The notes beneath the pieces were generated by a model, which was not told where the DNA came from, made no database searches, and saw nothing but the letters and a program-made list of their open reading frames with translations. Positions 23,247 through 33,752 of a stretch of 64,000 nt of DNA are shown here, piece by piece. How positions within the stretch are numbered: the stretch's first letter is position 1; every line of letters starts with the position of its first letter. The translations under genes and the position numbers were made by a program. Origin of the DNA: Nocardia exalbida NBRC 100660 (GTDB taxonomy: Bacteria > Actinomycetota > Actinomycetes > Mycobacteriales > Mycobacteriaceae); NCBI RefSeq assembly GCF_000308575.1, contig NZ_BAFZ01000126.1, positions 62,001-126,000 on the forward strand, in the 5' to 3' direction.

Positions 23247-23831
23247 ATGAAGATTCGAGATCGGTTGCTGTTGGCGGCCGAGCGCCAGTTCGCCGAGCAC
23301 GGTGCGCTCGACGCGACGCTGACGCAGATCCGCGCCGCGGCGGGCGCCAGCGTCGGCGCGCTCTATCACCACTTCCCGGACAAGGCCGACCTGTACCGGC
23401 AGGTGTGGGCCAACGCGCTCGCGGACTACCAGGAGCATTTCTGGGCAGCGGTCGGCGACAGCACCGACGCGCGCGCGGGCGTCACCGAGGGCGTGCGCGA
23501 GCACCTGCGGTGGGTCGGCGAGAATCAATACCGCGCAACCGTGCTCACCTCCGCGCGTCCGCCAGGGGTGCGCGAGAGCGAAAGCAATCGCCGCTTCCTT
23601 TCCGACGTGACGCGGTGGTGGCGCACGCACGCCGGATACGGGGCGGTGCGTGATCTTCCGATCGATCTGGTCTACGCGCTGTGGCTGGGCCCCGCGCAGG
23701 AATACACGCGACAGTGGCTGGGCGGCGAAATGCGCGTCGGCCCGGCCGAAGCCGCGGGCGAACTCGCCGACGCCGCCTGGCTCGCCCTCGCCGCCGATCG
23801 CACCCGAGCCGCAGCGGAGGTCTCCCGATGA
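23247..23831 (+). CDS. TetR-family transcriptional regulator
   Basis: A 194-residue repressor. The N-terminal HTH is clear: RDRLLLAAERQFAEHGALDA, TLTQIRAAAGASVGALYHHF, then PDKADLYRQVWANAL. The C-terminal ligand domain is unclassified but has RYRATVLTSARPPGVRE and an extended WLGPAQEYTRQWLGG helix. The stop overlaps the start of the thioesterase gene by 4 bases, so the two are translationally coupled and the regulator probably senses a related acyl compound. No Shine-Dalgarno sequence is visible and a -10-like box sits 6 bases upstream, so it may be leaderless. Confidence 0.9.
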   Translation: MKIRDRLLLAAERQFAEHGALDATLTQIRAAAGASVGALYHHFPDKADLYRQVWANALADYQEHFWAAVGDSTDARAGVTEGVREHLRWVGENQYRATVLTSARPPGVRESESNRRFLSDVTRWWRTHAGYGAVRDLPIDLVYALWLGPAQEYTRQWLGGEMRVGPAEAAGELADAAWLALAADRTRAAAEVSR

Positions 23832-24274
23832 CGACAACCATGGCCCTAGACCTGGACAGCGCCGAGAAGATACTGGCCGCGCAGCCCTTCGCCACACTGG
23901 TGGGCACCCAGATCACCGCGTTCGGCGACGGCGCGGCCACCCTGGTCATTCCCCTCCGCCGCGAATTGACCCAGCAATTCGGTTACGTGCACGGCGGCGT
24001 GCTCGCCTACGCCGCCGACAACGCCCTCACCTTCGCCGCCGGTACGGTGCTCGGCGCGAATGTGCTCACCGGCGGTGTCACCATCACCTACCTCCGCCCC
24101 GCCGCGGGCGAGCGTTTGCGCGTCGAGGCAGCTGTCACCGGCGCGACGCGCCGCCAAGCGGTCGCCCACTGCGAGATCTACGCGGAAAGCGCGGGCCGCG
24201 AACCCGTTTTGTGTGCGGTGGCCCAGGGCACCACCCGGCTCGCGGAAGCCGATCTGGCCGGAAGCGGTACATGA
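23828..24274 (+). CDS. PaaI-like hotdog thioesterase
   Basis: A 148-residue hotdog-fold protein. ATGA overlap with the TetR stop fixes the ATG at 23828. The signature FGYVHGGVLAYAADNALTFA (about residues 55-75) contains the HGG turn and the Asp/Asn that activate water in PaaI-type acyl-CoA thioesterases. ITYLRPAAGERLRVEA (about 90) is the conserved second strand. It would hydrolyse an acyl- or aryl-CoA in the cytoplasm. It is the last gene of the tetR unit; a strong hairpin shared with lon lies 150 bases downstream. Confidence 0.88.
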   Translation: MTTTMALDLDSAEKILAAQPFATLVGTQITAFGDGAATLVIPLRRELTQQFGYVHGGVLAYAADNALTFAAGTVLGANVLTGGVTITYLRPAAGERLRVEAAVTGATRRQAVAHCEIYAESAGREPVLCAVAQGTTRLAEADLAGSGT

Positions 24275-24422
24275 TCGCAACGATCCGCTCGCTGCCCGTA
24301 GATCGGCATGATTGTCCGGTGACATGAGCCGCCCCAACCGTCCGCTGCGACGAAACCGAGCGCATTATCAGCCGCGACCTATGACCGCACAGCGCCCGTC
24401 TGTCCGCCCGCTCGCAGCATGC

Positions 24423-24459
24423 GAACGGCCGGGCACGGAGTTTCCGTGCCCGGCCGTTC
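24423..24459. terminator. Strong hairpin between thioesterase and lon
   Basis: A perfect 17-bp stem (GAACGGCCGGGCACGGA with TCCGTGCCCGGCCGTTC) and a 3-base GTT loop lie 10 bases past the lon stop, between converging genes. It is the longest perfect hairpin in the window. Confidence 0.88.
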
Positions 24460-24468
24460 CAGCCCAGG

Positions 24469-26859
<2,391 letters not shown>

Positions 26860-26878
26860 GTCTTCGACCCTTCCAAAA

Positions 26879-26899
26879 GTTGAGCGATGCCTACTCAAC
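26879..26899. promoter_or_regulatory. HAIR box (HspR operator) upstream of lon
   Basis: GTTGAGC-N7-ACTCAAC matches the HAIR consensus CTTGAGT-N7-ACTCAAG in spacing and in 11 of 14 arm positions. HspR, with DnaK as co-repressor, uses this element on dnaK, clpB and lon in Streptomyces. Its place just before the lon start fits repression released on heat shock. Confidence 0.75.
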
Positions 26900-27015
26900 C
26901 CCGGGGTGCCCGGGTTTGTTCCGCCCCGACCGGTCCGTTCGCTGACGGCGAAGTCCCGCTTCGCGTTGACACCCCCTCCAAGGCAATGAGAACGTGGGGG
27001 CCTTGGTATCTCATA

Positions 27016-27031
27016 CCGGCGGTACCGCCGG
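27016..27031. promoter_or_regulatory. 16-bp perfect palindrome upstream of the DUF445 gene
   Basis: CCGGCGGTACCGCCGG is a perfect palindrome 22 bases before the DUF445 start. The neighbouring GGTATCTCATACC is a second dyad. They may be operator sites for this gene or for lon, which is transcribed the other way. The bound factor is unknown. Confidence 0.4.
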
Positions 27032-27053
27032 ATCGGCTTAGGGAGTCCCATCG

Positions 27054-28409
27054 ATGTCGTCGCTCGCCGCCGGCGTGTTCATCGACTGGGAGAGCTTGAC
27101 CGGGCAGCCGAAGTTCGTGGTCGACCTGATCACGTTTCCGATCTTCAGCGCGCTGGCGGGCTGGCTGACCAACTGGACCGGCGTGCTGATGCTGTTCTGG
27201 CCGATCCGGTTTCGCGGCGTTCGCATTCCCGGCCTGCACGTGCTCTACCCGTACTTCCCGCGGCGGGTCCAGGTGCTGCCGACCTTTTCCGGCGACGGCC
27301 GCCGCCTCGGCTTCCAGGGCTTCATCCCGGCACGCGCGGAGAAGATGGCCAGCATCTGCGTGGACAAGGCGCTGATGCGGATCGGCAGTCCGAAGGACTT
27401 CATCCACGAACTCGATCTCGACGGTATCGCCGACTACATCGCGGTGCTGGCGCGGGAGCAGGTGCGACCGCTGGTGGACGAGCTGATGTACCGGGAGAAC
27501 CCGGACCTGTGGCGCAGCGTGCCGCGCGCCGCCAAGCAGCTGATCTACCAGCGGGTGGATCGCGAACTGCCCGCCCTGTCGCGTCGCGCGTTCGCCTCGC
27601 TCGGCGACAATGTCGACCAGCTGATCGGGATCAAGGGCTTCGTGATCCGTTACCTGGAGGACAACCCGACGATCCTGAAGGACCTCACCACCACCATCGC
27701 GGCGCCCGAGCTGCGGTTCATGGTCCGTGTCGGCTTGCTCGGCGCGCCCTTCGGCGTGCTGCTGGCGCTGTACATGCATGTGCACCAGAACATTCCGGTG
27801 CTGGGCTGGGTGCCGGGCTGGGTGATCGTACTGCTCGCGTCGGCGGCGATCGGTGTGATCGTGAACGTCATCGCGGTGAAGATGGTGTTCGAGCCGGGCG
27901 ATCCGCAACCGAGGTACAAGTACCTGTGGAAGCAAGCGCTGCTGGCGAAACGGCAGCCGCAGGCGGCCACCGATCTGGCGCACATCCTGGCCTACCAGGT
28001 GCTGACGCTGCCCAACTTGTCCAAGGAACTGCTGGAGGGCCCGAACGGGGACAAGACCAGGCAGTTGCTGGAGCGCTTGATCGCCGACGAGATCAATCGC
28101 CAGCTCGGCCCGACCACCACCCTGGTGCGGGCCGCCCTGGGACGCCGCCAGTTCGACAACCTCACGGTGGGCGCGGCGGGCGCGGCGGTCGGCTTGGCCC
28201 CGACCCTGGTCGAGGACGAGGAGTTCACCCGGGAGCAGGCCAAAACCATCGATGAATTCGCGGCGCGTAAGTTGCGGCGGCTCACGCCGGGGGAGTTCAT
28301 GGAGATGTTCTACGCGTCCGTGGAACAGGACGCGTGGCTGCTGTATCTGCACGGCGCGGTCCTCGGGCTCGTGGTCGGAGCCGCCCACCTGGTGATTTTC
28401 GGCTGGTAG
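27054..28409 (+). CDS. DUF445 family membrane protein
   Basis: A 451-residue DUF445 protein. The N-terminus holds a hydrophobic segment (FPIFSALAGWLTNWTGVLMLFWP, about 22-45). Two more membrane segments are central (about 228-245 and 258-280, VPGWVIVLLASAAIGVIVN). One lies at the extreme C-terminus (GAVLGLVVGAAHLVIFGW). The QGFIPARAEKMA block is conserved in the family, whose relatives include the spore-cortex-associated YheB. The molecular function is not known. No ribosome site stronger than AGGGAG is seen. It is divergent from lon and followed by a separate TIGR03084 gene. Confidence 0.85.
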   Translation: MSSLAAGVFIDWESLTGQPKFVVDLITFPIFSALAGWLTNWTGVLMLFWPIRFRGVRIPGLHVLYPYFPRRVQVLPTFSGDGRRLGFQGFIPARAEKMASICVDKALMRIGSPKDFIHELDLDGIADYIAVLAREQVRPLVDELMYRENPDLWRSVPRAAKQLIYQRVDRELPALSRRAFASLGDNVDQLIGIKGFVIRYLEDNPTILKDLTTTIAAPELRFMVRVGLLGAPFGVLLALYMHVHQNIPVLGWVPGWVIVLLASAAIGVIVNVIAVKMVFEPGDPQPRYKYLWKQALLAKRQPQAATDLAHILAYQVLTLPNLSKELLEGPNGDKTRQLLERLIADEINRQLGPTTTLVRAALGRRQFDNLTVGAAGAAVGLAPTLVEDEEFTREQAKTIDEFAARKLRRLTPGEFMEMFYASVEQDAWLLYLHGAVLGLVVGAAHLVIFGW

Positions 28410-28521
28410 CAGGCCTGCGCCGCTCAATATAAAACAAGCGCGCTTGCCTTTTTTTGGCCTCGCTGCGATGCTGGACGCGGCGGCGCACGAGGCGGTGCGC
28501 CCGGTAGCGGCAGGGGAACTG

Positions 28522-29313
28522 ATGGCTGACCTAGAGGCGCTGCTCGGCGACTTCGCCGACGAATGCGCGGACCTCGAACGACTCGTCGGCCCGTTGGCGC
28601 CCGAGGAGTGGGCGCGCGCCACACCCGCGCCCGGTTGGACCATCGCCCATCAGATCGGGCATCTGGCCTGGACCGACGAGATCGCGACGATCGCCACCGC
28701 GGATGCCGCGCGCTTCGGGGAGTTGCTGACCGAAGCGGGGCCCCGTGCGCTCACGTTCGTCGACGAGGCCGCCGAGAAGGCCGCGGCCGAACCGCCCGCC
28801 GATCTGCTGGATCGATGGCGGCGTGGACGCGCCTCGCTCATCGCCGCGCTGCGCGCCGCGCCTGCCGGTGTCAAGTTGCCGTGGTTCGGTCCGCCGATGA
28901 GCGCCGCGTCGATGATCAGCGCCCGCATCATGGAGACCTGGGCGCACGGGCAGGATGTGGCCGATGCCCTCGGCGTACACCGCACGGCCACGGAGCGGCT
29001 GCGCACCGTGGCTCATATCGGCGTGCGCACCAGGAACTTCGCCTACACCGTGCACGGAAAGACGCCGCCCGCGGCGGAATTCCGGGTCGAATTGACCGCA
29101 CCGGATCGCACGATCTGGGGGTGGGGGCCCGAGGACGCCGAACAGCGCGTGACCGGACCGGCGCTCGATTTCTGCATGCTGGTGACCCAACGCCGCCATC
29201 CTGACGATCTGGCGCTCGTGACGCACGGCGACGACGCCGCGGAATGGCTCACTCTCGCACAGGCTTTCGCGGGTCCGACGGGTGCCGGAAGGGCAGCGGG
29301 CCAGTTCGCCTGA
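28522..29313 (+). CDS. TIGR03084 family protein (DinB-like metal-binding fold)
   Basis: A 263-residue protein of the mycothiol-dependent maleylpyruvate isomerase-like superfamily. I chose ATG 28522 (MADLEALLGDFADE) with AGGGGA upstream. The N-terminal four-helix bundle has metal-ligand candidates His46 and His50 in IAHQIGHLAW and a third His in METWAHGQDVADALG (about 140). The C-terminal 80 residues are a separate alpha/beta domain (TAPDRTIWGWGPEDAEQ). Members are found mainly in mycothiol-making actinobacteria, so mycothiol-linked chemistry is likely, but no substrate is known. Confidence 0.85.
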   Translation: MADLEALLGDFADECADLERLVGPLAPEEWARATPAPGWTIAHQIGHLAWTDEIATIATADAARFGELLTEAGPRALTFVDEAAEKAAAEPPADLLDRWRRGRASLIAALRAAPAGVKLPWFGPPMSAASMISARIMETWAHGQDVADALGVHRTATERLRTVAHIGVRTRNFAYTVHGKTPPAAEFRVELTAPDRTIWGWGPEDAEQRVTGPALDFCMLVTQRRHPDDLALVTHGDDAAEWLTLAQAFAGPTGAGRAAGQFA

Positions 29314-29677
29314 CCCGCCTGCACCCCCGGCCCGTCGACGACGCTTCGGAGCGGGCGAGCGCCACACTTGGGTGCGCCGTGTTCATGTCGACGGCCGGAC
29401 GCCGTTGGCCGGGTGTCTCGAGTGGCAGTCGAGAATGGCGCTCGCCAGCTACCCGACTATTTACCCGCCCGTGCGTTCACGGAAACATCGACGCCATGTA
29501 CGGCGCGGTGACGCCTGGTATCCCATCGCGGCCACGCCGTCTTTCGCCACGCCGGCTGTGATCCTGCTCTCTTCGATGCGGCACCCCGCCCGATCCCACA
29601 GGTAATCTGAACGGGCGTACAGCTTCCCGGGGTGCTGGTCGCTGTGGGGAGCAGCGTCGCAGCGAAAGGAACGCATC
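29314..29677. other. Intergenic region, about 360 bases
   Basis: I see no gene or clear RNA motif. GAAAGGAACGCATC at its right end is the ribosome site of the next gene. Short open frames on both strands lack start signals and protein-like composition. Confidence 0.35.
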
Positions 29678-30349
29678 GTGAAAGCACATCGACCTGCCCA
29701 GGTCGCGCGGCATGCCGCCATCGTGCTCGCCGGTGCCGCCAGCTTGAGCCTGACCGTCGTGGCGGGCGCGTATGTCGTACAGCAGATCGCCGATATGCAG
29801 CGCCCGGCGACTCGGATCGCCGCGCCGGTCACTCCGGCCGCCCCGGACGAGCCCGACCATGGCCGCCGTTACACCCCCTATCCGGTACTGACCGGCACCA
29901 GTTTCGTCCTGCCCGCGGCTGCTTCGGTTCCGCGTGCCGCCGAGCCGGAAATCACCGCGCCGCATGTAGATTCGCCTACCGCGCCGACCGCTCCCACACC
30001 TGTCGGCGGCAAGGTGCGATTCGGCGACGCCTATGTCGGCGCGCAGGTCGCCCAGGTCGAGGACGACACCGTCTCGGTCACCGTGGACACCAACGCTTTG
30101 ATCATGCTGCCGGGTTACCTCCGCTCCTCCGGCCCCACGTCGGAGCTGCCGGCCGTGACCATGATGCGCACCGATCTCGATACCCACAGCGGTGAAGTGC
30201 GAATGGCGTTCTCCGATCCGCGACTGGGCGAGCACGACCTGCGCTTGAACCGGCGCGCCACGCCCGGCCCCAGCGGTGACCTCGAACAGCGGACCACCGA
30301 CCGCGCACCCGCCGCCGCGCACGGCGGAGCGGATTCCACCGCCGTGTGA
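29678..30349 (+). CDS. Membrane-anchored or secreted hypothetical protein
   Basis: A 223-residue protein starting at GTG (VKAHRPAQVARH) with AAAGGA upstream. Residues 12-36 form one hydrophobic segment (AAIVLAGAASLSLTVVAGAYVV), either a signal anchor or a signal peptide. The next 70 residues are Pro/Ala-rich and probably extended across the cell wall. The domain from about 107 to 190 (GGKVRFGDAYVGAQVAQVED, then VSVTVDTNALIMLPGYLRSS) looks beta-rich. The C-terminus is disordered. I do not recognise the family. It ends 22 bases before lhgO. Confidence 0.7.
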   Translation: MKAHRPAQVARHAAIVLAGAASLSLTVVAGAYVVQQIADMQRPATRIAAPVTPAAPDEPDHGRRYTPYPVLTGTSFVLPAAASVPRAAEPEITAPHVDSPTAPTAPTPVGGKVRFGDAYVGAQVAQVEDDTVSVTVDTNALIMLPGYLRSSGPTSELPAVTMMRTDLDTHSGEVRMAFSDPRLGEHDLRLNRRATPGPSGDLEQRTTDRAPAAAHGGADSTAV

Positions 30350-30371
30350 GCTACCGCTTACCCTGCTCGGC

Positions 30372-31556
30372 ATGAGCGCCTACGACTTCTGCGTCATCGG
30401 CGGCGGCATCGTCGGCGTCGCGACCGCGCACCGGATCCTGGCGCGCAATCCCGGTGCGAGCCTGGTGCTGCTGGAGAAAGCCCAGCGGCTCGCCGCCCAT
30501 CAGACCGGCCACAACAGCGGAGTCATCCACTCCGGCATCTACTATCCGCCCAGCAGCCTGAAGGCCACGCTGTGCCGCCGGGGCGCTCGCTGGACCAAGG
30601 AATTCGCGGCCGCCCACGACATTCCTTACCGCGTCTGCGGAAAACTACTGGTCGCCACGGACGACGCCGAATACGGACGCATGCTCGCGCTGCACGAACG
30701 CTCGATCACCAACGGTGTGGCCGTCGAACTGATCGACGCCGCGGAGCTCACGCGGCGGGAACCGCGCGTCACCGGCGTGGGGGCCCTCTTCGTCCCCGAC
30801 ACCGGCATCGTCGACTTCACCCGGGTGACCGAAGCGCTCGCCGAGGAAGTCCGCAGCGCGGGTGGTGAATTCGTGCTGGGCGCCGAGGTCGCCACCCTCA
30901 CCGAGACTTCGGATACCGTGACCGCCGCGGGACCGGCCGGTTCGTGGACGGCTCGCCGCGCGGTGGTCTGCGCGGGCCTGCAAGCCGACCGGATGGCGCG
31001 GGCGGCCGGACTGCGCACCGACTTTCGCGTCGTTCCATTCCGCGGCGAGTACTACCAGCTGCCGCAGGAGCGAAACGGGCTGGTCAGCACATTGATCTAT
31101 CCGATCCCGGATCCCGGATTGCCGTTCCTCGGCGTGCATTTGAGCCCGACGATCGACGGAGCGCTGACCGTGGGGCCGAACGCCGTGCTCGGACTGTCGA
31201 GGGAGGGCTACCGCAAAGGCAGTGTCGACCTGCGGGACGCGCGGGAAGTGCTCGGATTCGCCGGATTCCATCGCGTCGCCAAGGCGAATGTGCGCACCGG
31301 TCTGCGGGAACTGCGCAACTCGCTGTTCAAACGTGGATACCTCGAGCAGTGCCGCCGCTACTGTCCGGAGCTGACGCTCGCCGATCTGCGGCCCCGCGAG
31401 GCGGGCATTCGCGCCCAGGCGGTGCTGCGGGACGGAACGCTGGTGCACGACTTCATGATCGAGCGCACCGAGCGCTCGGTTCATCTGCTCAACGCCCCCT
31501 CACCTGCGGCGACCTCGGCCATGCCGATCGCGGAGCACCTCGTCGACCAGCTCTGA
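30372..31556 (+). CDS. lhgO: L-2-hydroxyglutarate oxidase
   Basis: A 394-residue FAD enzyme that converts L-2-hydroxyglutarate to 2-oxoglutarate and passes electrons to oxygen or the quinone pool. The ATG at 30372 gives MSAYDFCVIGGGIVGVATA, the ADP-binding fold. HQTGHNSGVIHSGIYYPPSS (about 45-65) is the family hallmark next to the flavin. RVVPFRGEYYQLP (about 220), FLGVHLSPTIDG (about 255) and REAGIRAQAV (about 345) are conserved LhgO blocks. It follows a hypothetical gene closely. A fused D-2-hydroxyglutarate-type dehydrogenase is encoded 13 kb away. Confidence 0.92.
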   Translation: MSAYDFCVIGGGIVGVATAHRILARNPGASLVLLEKAQRLAAHQTGHNSGVIHSGIYYPPSSLKATLCRRGARWTKEFAAAHDIPYRVCGKLLVATDDAEYGRMLALHERSITNGVAVELIDAAELTRREPRVTGVGALFVPDTGIVDFTRVTEALAEEVRSAGGEFVLGAEVATLTETSDTVTAAGPAGSWTARRAVVCAGLQADRMARAAGLRTDFRVVPFRGEYYQLPQERNGLVSTLIYPIPDPGLPFLGVHLSPTIDGALTVGPNAVLGLSREGYRKGSVDLRDAREVLGFAGFHRVAKANVRTGLRELRNSLFKRGYLEQCRRYCPELTLADLRPREAGIRAQAVLRDGTLVHDFMIERTERSVHLLNAPSPAATSAMPIAEHLVDQL

Positions 31557-31694
31557 GGACGCTGCGAACGACTTTTCTCCCAAGCAACCATTCGGTCGCA
31601 ACCTGGCGAAATAACGGACGAAATCCCGCAGAGCCCTCGAATAAAGAGGAGAGCTGTAGTACTTTTGACGCCAGTCGTGGGACAGGGAGGGCCT

Positions 31695-32165
31695 ATGGGC
31701 CACATCAAGTACGCGAGTGACGTCGGAGCGCCCGTCGAGGTCGCTTTCAGCTATACGGACAACCATCTGTTCGTACCGGATTGGATGTTCGGCATCGCGG
31801 ACTTCGTACCGACCGGCGACCAGGACCGCGGACTCGGCGCGGTCTTCGCCACCACCACCCGCTTCGCGATCTGGCAACCGACTTCCACCTGCGAGATCAC
31901 CGAACACCGCCACAACGCGGTGATCGGGTACACGCTGCGCGGACGGTTCTCCGGCACGCTGCGGCTGCGCTTCGACCCACTCGGTTACGGGCGCTCGGTG
32001 CTGACCTCCGAGGCGGAGTACAGTCCACCTCGCGGAGTGGTCGGGCGCCTGAGCACCGGCTTGGTGGACGCCGCGGTCAAATCGGCGCTGCGGCGTACGG
32101 AGGCCCGGTTACGGAGGGAGATAGAGGAATTCCACGGTACCGATCTTGTCGGTCGGATTGCGTAG
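31695..32165 (+). CDS. SRPBCC (START-like) family protein
   Basis: A 156-residue protein with the helix-grip fold of polyketide cyclases and lipid carriers. The ATG at 31695 follows CAGGGAGGGCCT. The N-terminal strand GHIKYASDVGAPVEVAFSYT and VPDWMFGIADFVP are typical of the family, as is the repeating strand pattern TTRFAIWQPTSTCEITEH. The long C-terminal helix (AVKSALRRTEARLRREIEEF) closes the pocket. Ligand is unknown. It ends 10 bases before the RNase H-like gene, whose candidate -10 box overlaps its stop. Confidence 0.82.
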   Translation: MGHIKYASDVGAPVEVAFSYTDNHLFVPDWMFGIADFVPTGDQDRGLGAVFATTTRFAIWQPTSTCEITEHRHNAVIGYTLRGRFSGTLRLRFDPLGYGRSVLTSEAEYSPPRGVVGRLSTGLVDAAVKSALRRTEARLRREIEEFHGTDLVGRIA

Positions 32166-32175
32166 GGTGCCACCC

Positions 32176-32747
32176 ATGATCATCGTGAGCACCGACGGAT
32201 CCTGCCTCCGCAATCCCGGCGGCGCCATCGGCTGGGCTTGGGTCAATCATCAGGGCTCCTCTGCCAGCGGGGAGCCGCGTCCGGAACCAACCAGGTCGCG
32301 GAGTTGCGCGCGGTGCTGGAGGCGATCGTCGCCCATCCAGGGTCCGAACCCCTGCTCATCGAGAGCGATTCGCTCTACGCGATCAAATGCGCTTCGGAAT
32401 GGGTGTCGGGCTGGCGGCTCAACGGCTGGCGCACATCCACCGGTGGCGCGGTGAAGAATGTCGAACTCGTCCGACAGATCGATCGGGCCATCTCGAGCAG
32501 GCCGGGGCCGGTCCGCTTCCGTTGGGTCCGTGGTCATGTCGGCAACTACTTCAACGAGCAAGCCGACGCGCTGGCCGGAGAAGCGGCTCGGCAGGCCGCG
32601 GTCACCGCGGCCGTCGCCGAGGCGAACACCGTGGAAATGCTCGCGGTGACTGTGGAGGAAGCGTCGACGGCGCCGGAAGCGCCGAAAGACGAGGCCGCGG
32701 GGAAGGCGGCCGCGCCGTCGGCGCCACAGGCTTTGACGCTGTTCTGA
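32176..32747 (+). pseudogene. rnhA: RNase HI with one-base frameshift at a G run
   Basis: The ATG at 32176 opens MIIVSTDGSCLRNPGGAIGW, the RNase HI N-terminus with Asp7. The frame then derails after SASG. The downstream frame resumes precisely with GAASGTNQVAELRAVLEA and continues to 32747. Adding one G to GGGG at 32269-32272 restores a 190-residue protein in which all four catalytic acids are present (Asp7, Glu in AELR, Asp in ESDSLYAI, Asp in NEQADALAGEA). The C-terminal 45 residues are an Ala/Glu-rich extension. Sequencing error, true inactivation or slippage are all possible. Confidence 0.85.
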
Positions 32748-32777
32748 CCGCCGGATCGTCGCAGGCCGCCCGAATGA

Positions 32778-32812
32778 CCTCCGGCGGTGGTGGCTCGGCC
32801 CACCGCCGGAGG
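32778..32812. terminator. Bidirectional hairpin terminator
   Basis: A perfect 13-bp stem (CCTCCGGCGGTGG with CCACCGCCGGAGG) and a 9-base loop separate the converging RNase H and mce-associated genes. Confidence 0.85.
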
Positions 32813-32819
32813 CGCTCGG

Positions 32820-33620
32820 CTAGTTACCCGGCTGCGGTGCGGGCTGACCGGAGGGCGCCTGCTGCGGCGCGCCCGGAGCGGGAGCGCCGGGCAGACCGGT
32901 ACCGGCACCCTTCAGCATCGGCGAATCGAGCTTCTCGACCAGCCACTTGTCACCGGACTTCTGCAGCTGGGCGATCACCACGACGAACTGCCGCTCGGGG
33001 TTGGCCTGGGTGAAGTTGGTCCGATACTGCGTGAGGGTCACCAGCACCTTGGCCGAGGTCTTGTCACCGGCCTGGTAGCCGCACTGCACATCGTCGGCCC
33101 AGGACTTGACCTGTGCCTGCACCATGGCGTCTTTCAGCGCCTTGGTCGCGTCGTCGAACTCCTTGAGGAACTCGCCCGTCGAGCCCGCCTTCACCGTGGT
33201 GAAGTAGTCGTCCAGGTTCTTCGAGTAGTCGTAGACCGAGACGTCTTTGCCGAATGTGCACGCGGCGCTCGTGGAGTCGCGGATCGCGTCGAGCTTGTCG
33301 CCGCGATCCTTGCCCTGCAGGAAGAACACCACCACCGCGGTGATCGCGGCGACCGCGAGCACGCCGGCCACGAACGCGGCCACCAGCGGAATCGAGGTGG
33401 ACTTGCCGGACGGTGCGGAGGCCGCCGCCTTGGGCGAGTCGCTCTTCGCGGCCGGCTTCGCGTCGGCCTCGGCCTTGTCTGCCTTCTCCGCCTCGGACAG
33501 CTCGGGCTTCGCCGCGCCTGCGGCGTCCTCCGACTTCCCGGAGACCGCGTCGGTGCCCTTGTCGGAGGTGGCGGCCGTGGTCTCGGCGTCCTTGTCGGTC
33601 TCGGCGTCGTCGGTAGACAT
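32820..33620 (-). CDS. Mce-associated membrane protein (Mas)
   Basis: A 266-residue single-pass protein at the end of the mce operon. I use ATG 33620 (MSTDDAETDKDAE). A long acidic, Ala/Lys-rich cytoplasmic region (1-78) leads to one membrane helix at about 80-103 (LVAAFVAGVLAVAAITAVVV). The outer domain has the Mas pattern: RDSTSAACTFGKDVSVYDYS, YFTTVKAGSTGEFLKEF and YRTNFTQANPERQFVVVI. A Pro/Ala/Gln tail ends it. In mycobacteria such proteins stabilise Mce complexes. A 132-base gap from mceF could hold a separate promoter. A hairpin follows. Confidence 0.85.
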   Translation of the reverse strand: MSTDDAETDKDAETTAATSDKGTDAVSGKSEDAAGAAKPELSEAEKADKAEADAKPAAKSDSPKAAASAPSGKSTSIPLVAAFVAGVLAVAAITAVVVFFLQGKDRGDKLDAIRDSTSAACTFGKDVSVYDYSKNLDDYFTTVKAGSTGEFLKEFDDATKALKDAMVQAQVKSWADDVQCGYQAGDKTSAKVLVTLTQYRTNFTQANPERQFVVVIAQLQKSGDKWLVEKLDSPMLKGAGTGLPGAPAPGAPQQAPSGQPAPQPGN

Positions 33621-33752
33621 CGATAGAACCTGCACTTTCCCGGCGCGCATCGGTGCGCACCGATTGGCTTCAGCGGCCCGCGGCAGCGAACCTTACGCGT
33701 TTCACCGGCGAGTATGCCCGCCCGACGGGAGGACAGCCGGGCCGGGTACGAC

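Noticed and set aside
29244..29605. Open frames in the space before the membrane-anchored hypothetical gene
   Set aside because: They begin inside the TIGR03084 gene, lack start signals and are rich in Arg/Pro as expected from non-coding GC-rich DNA.
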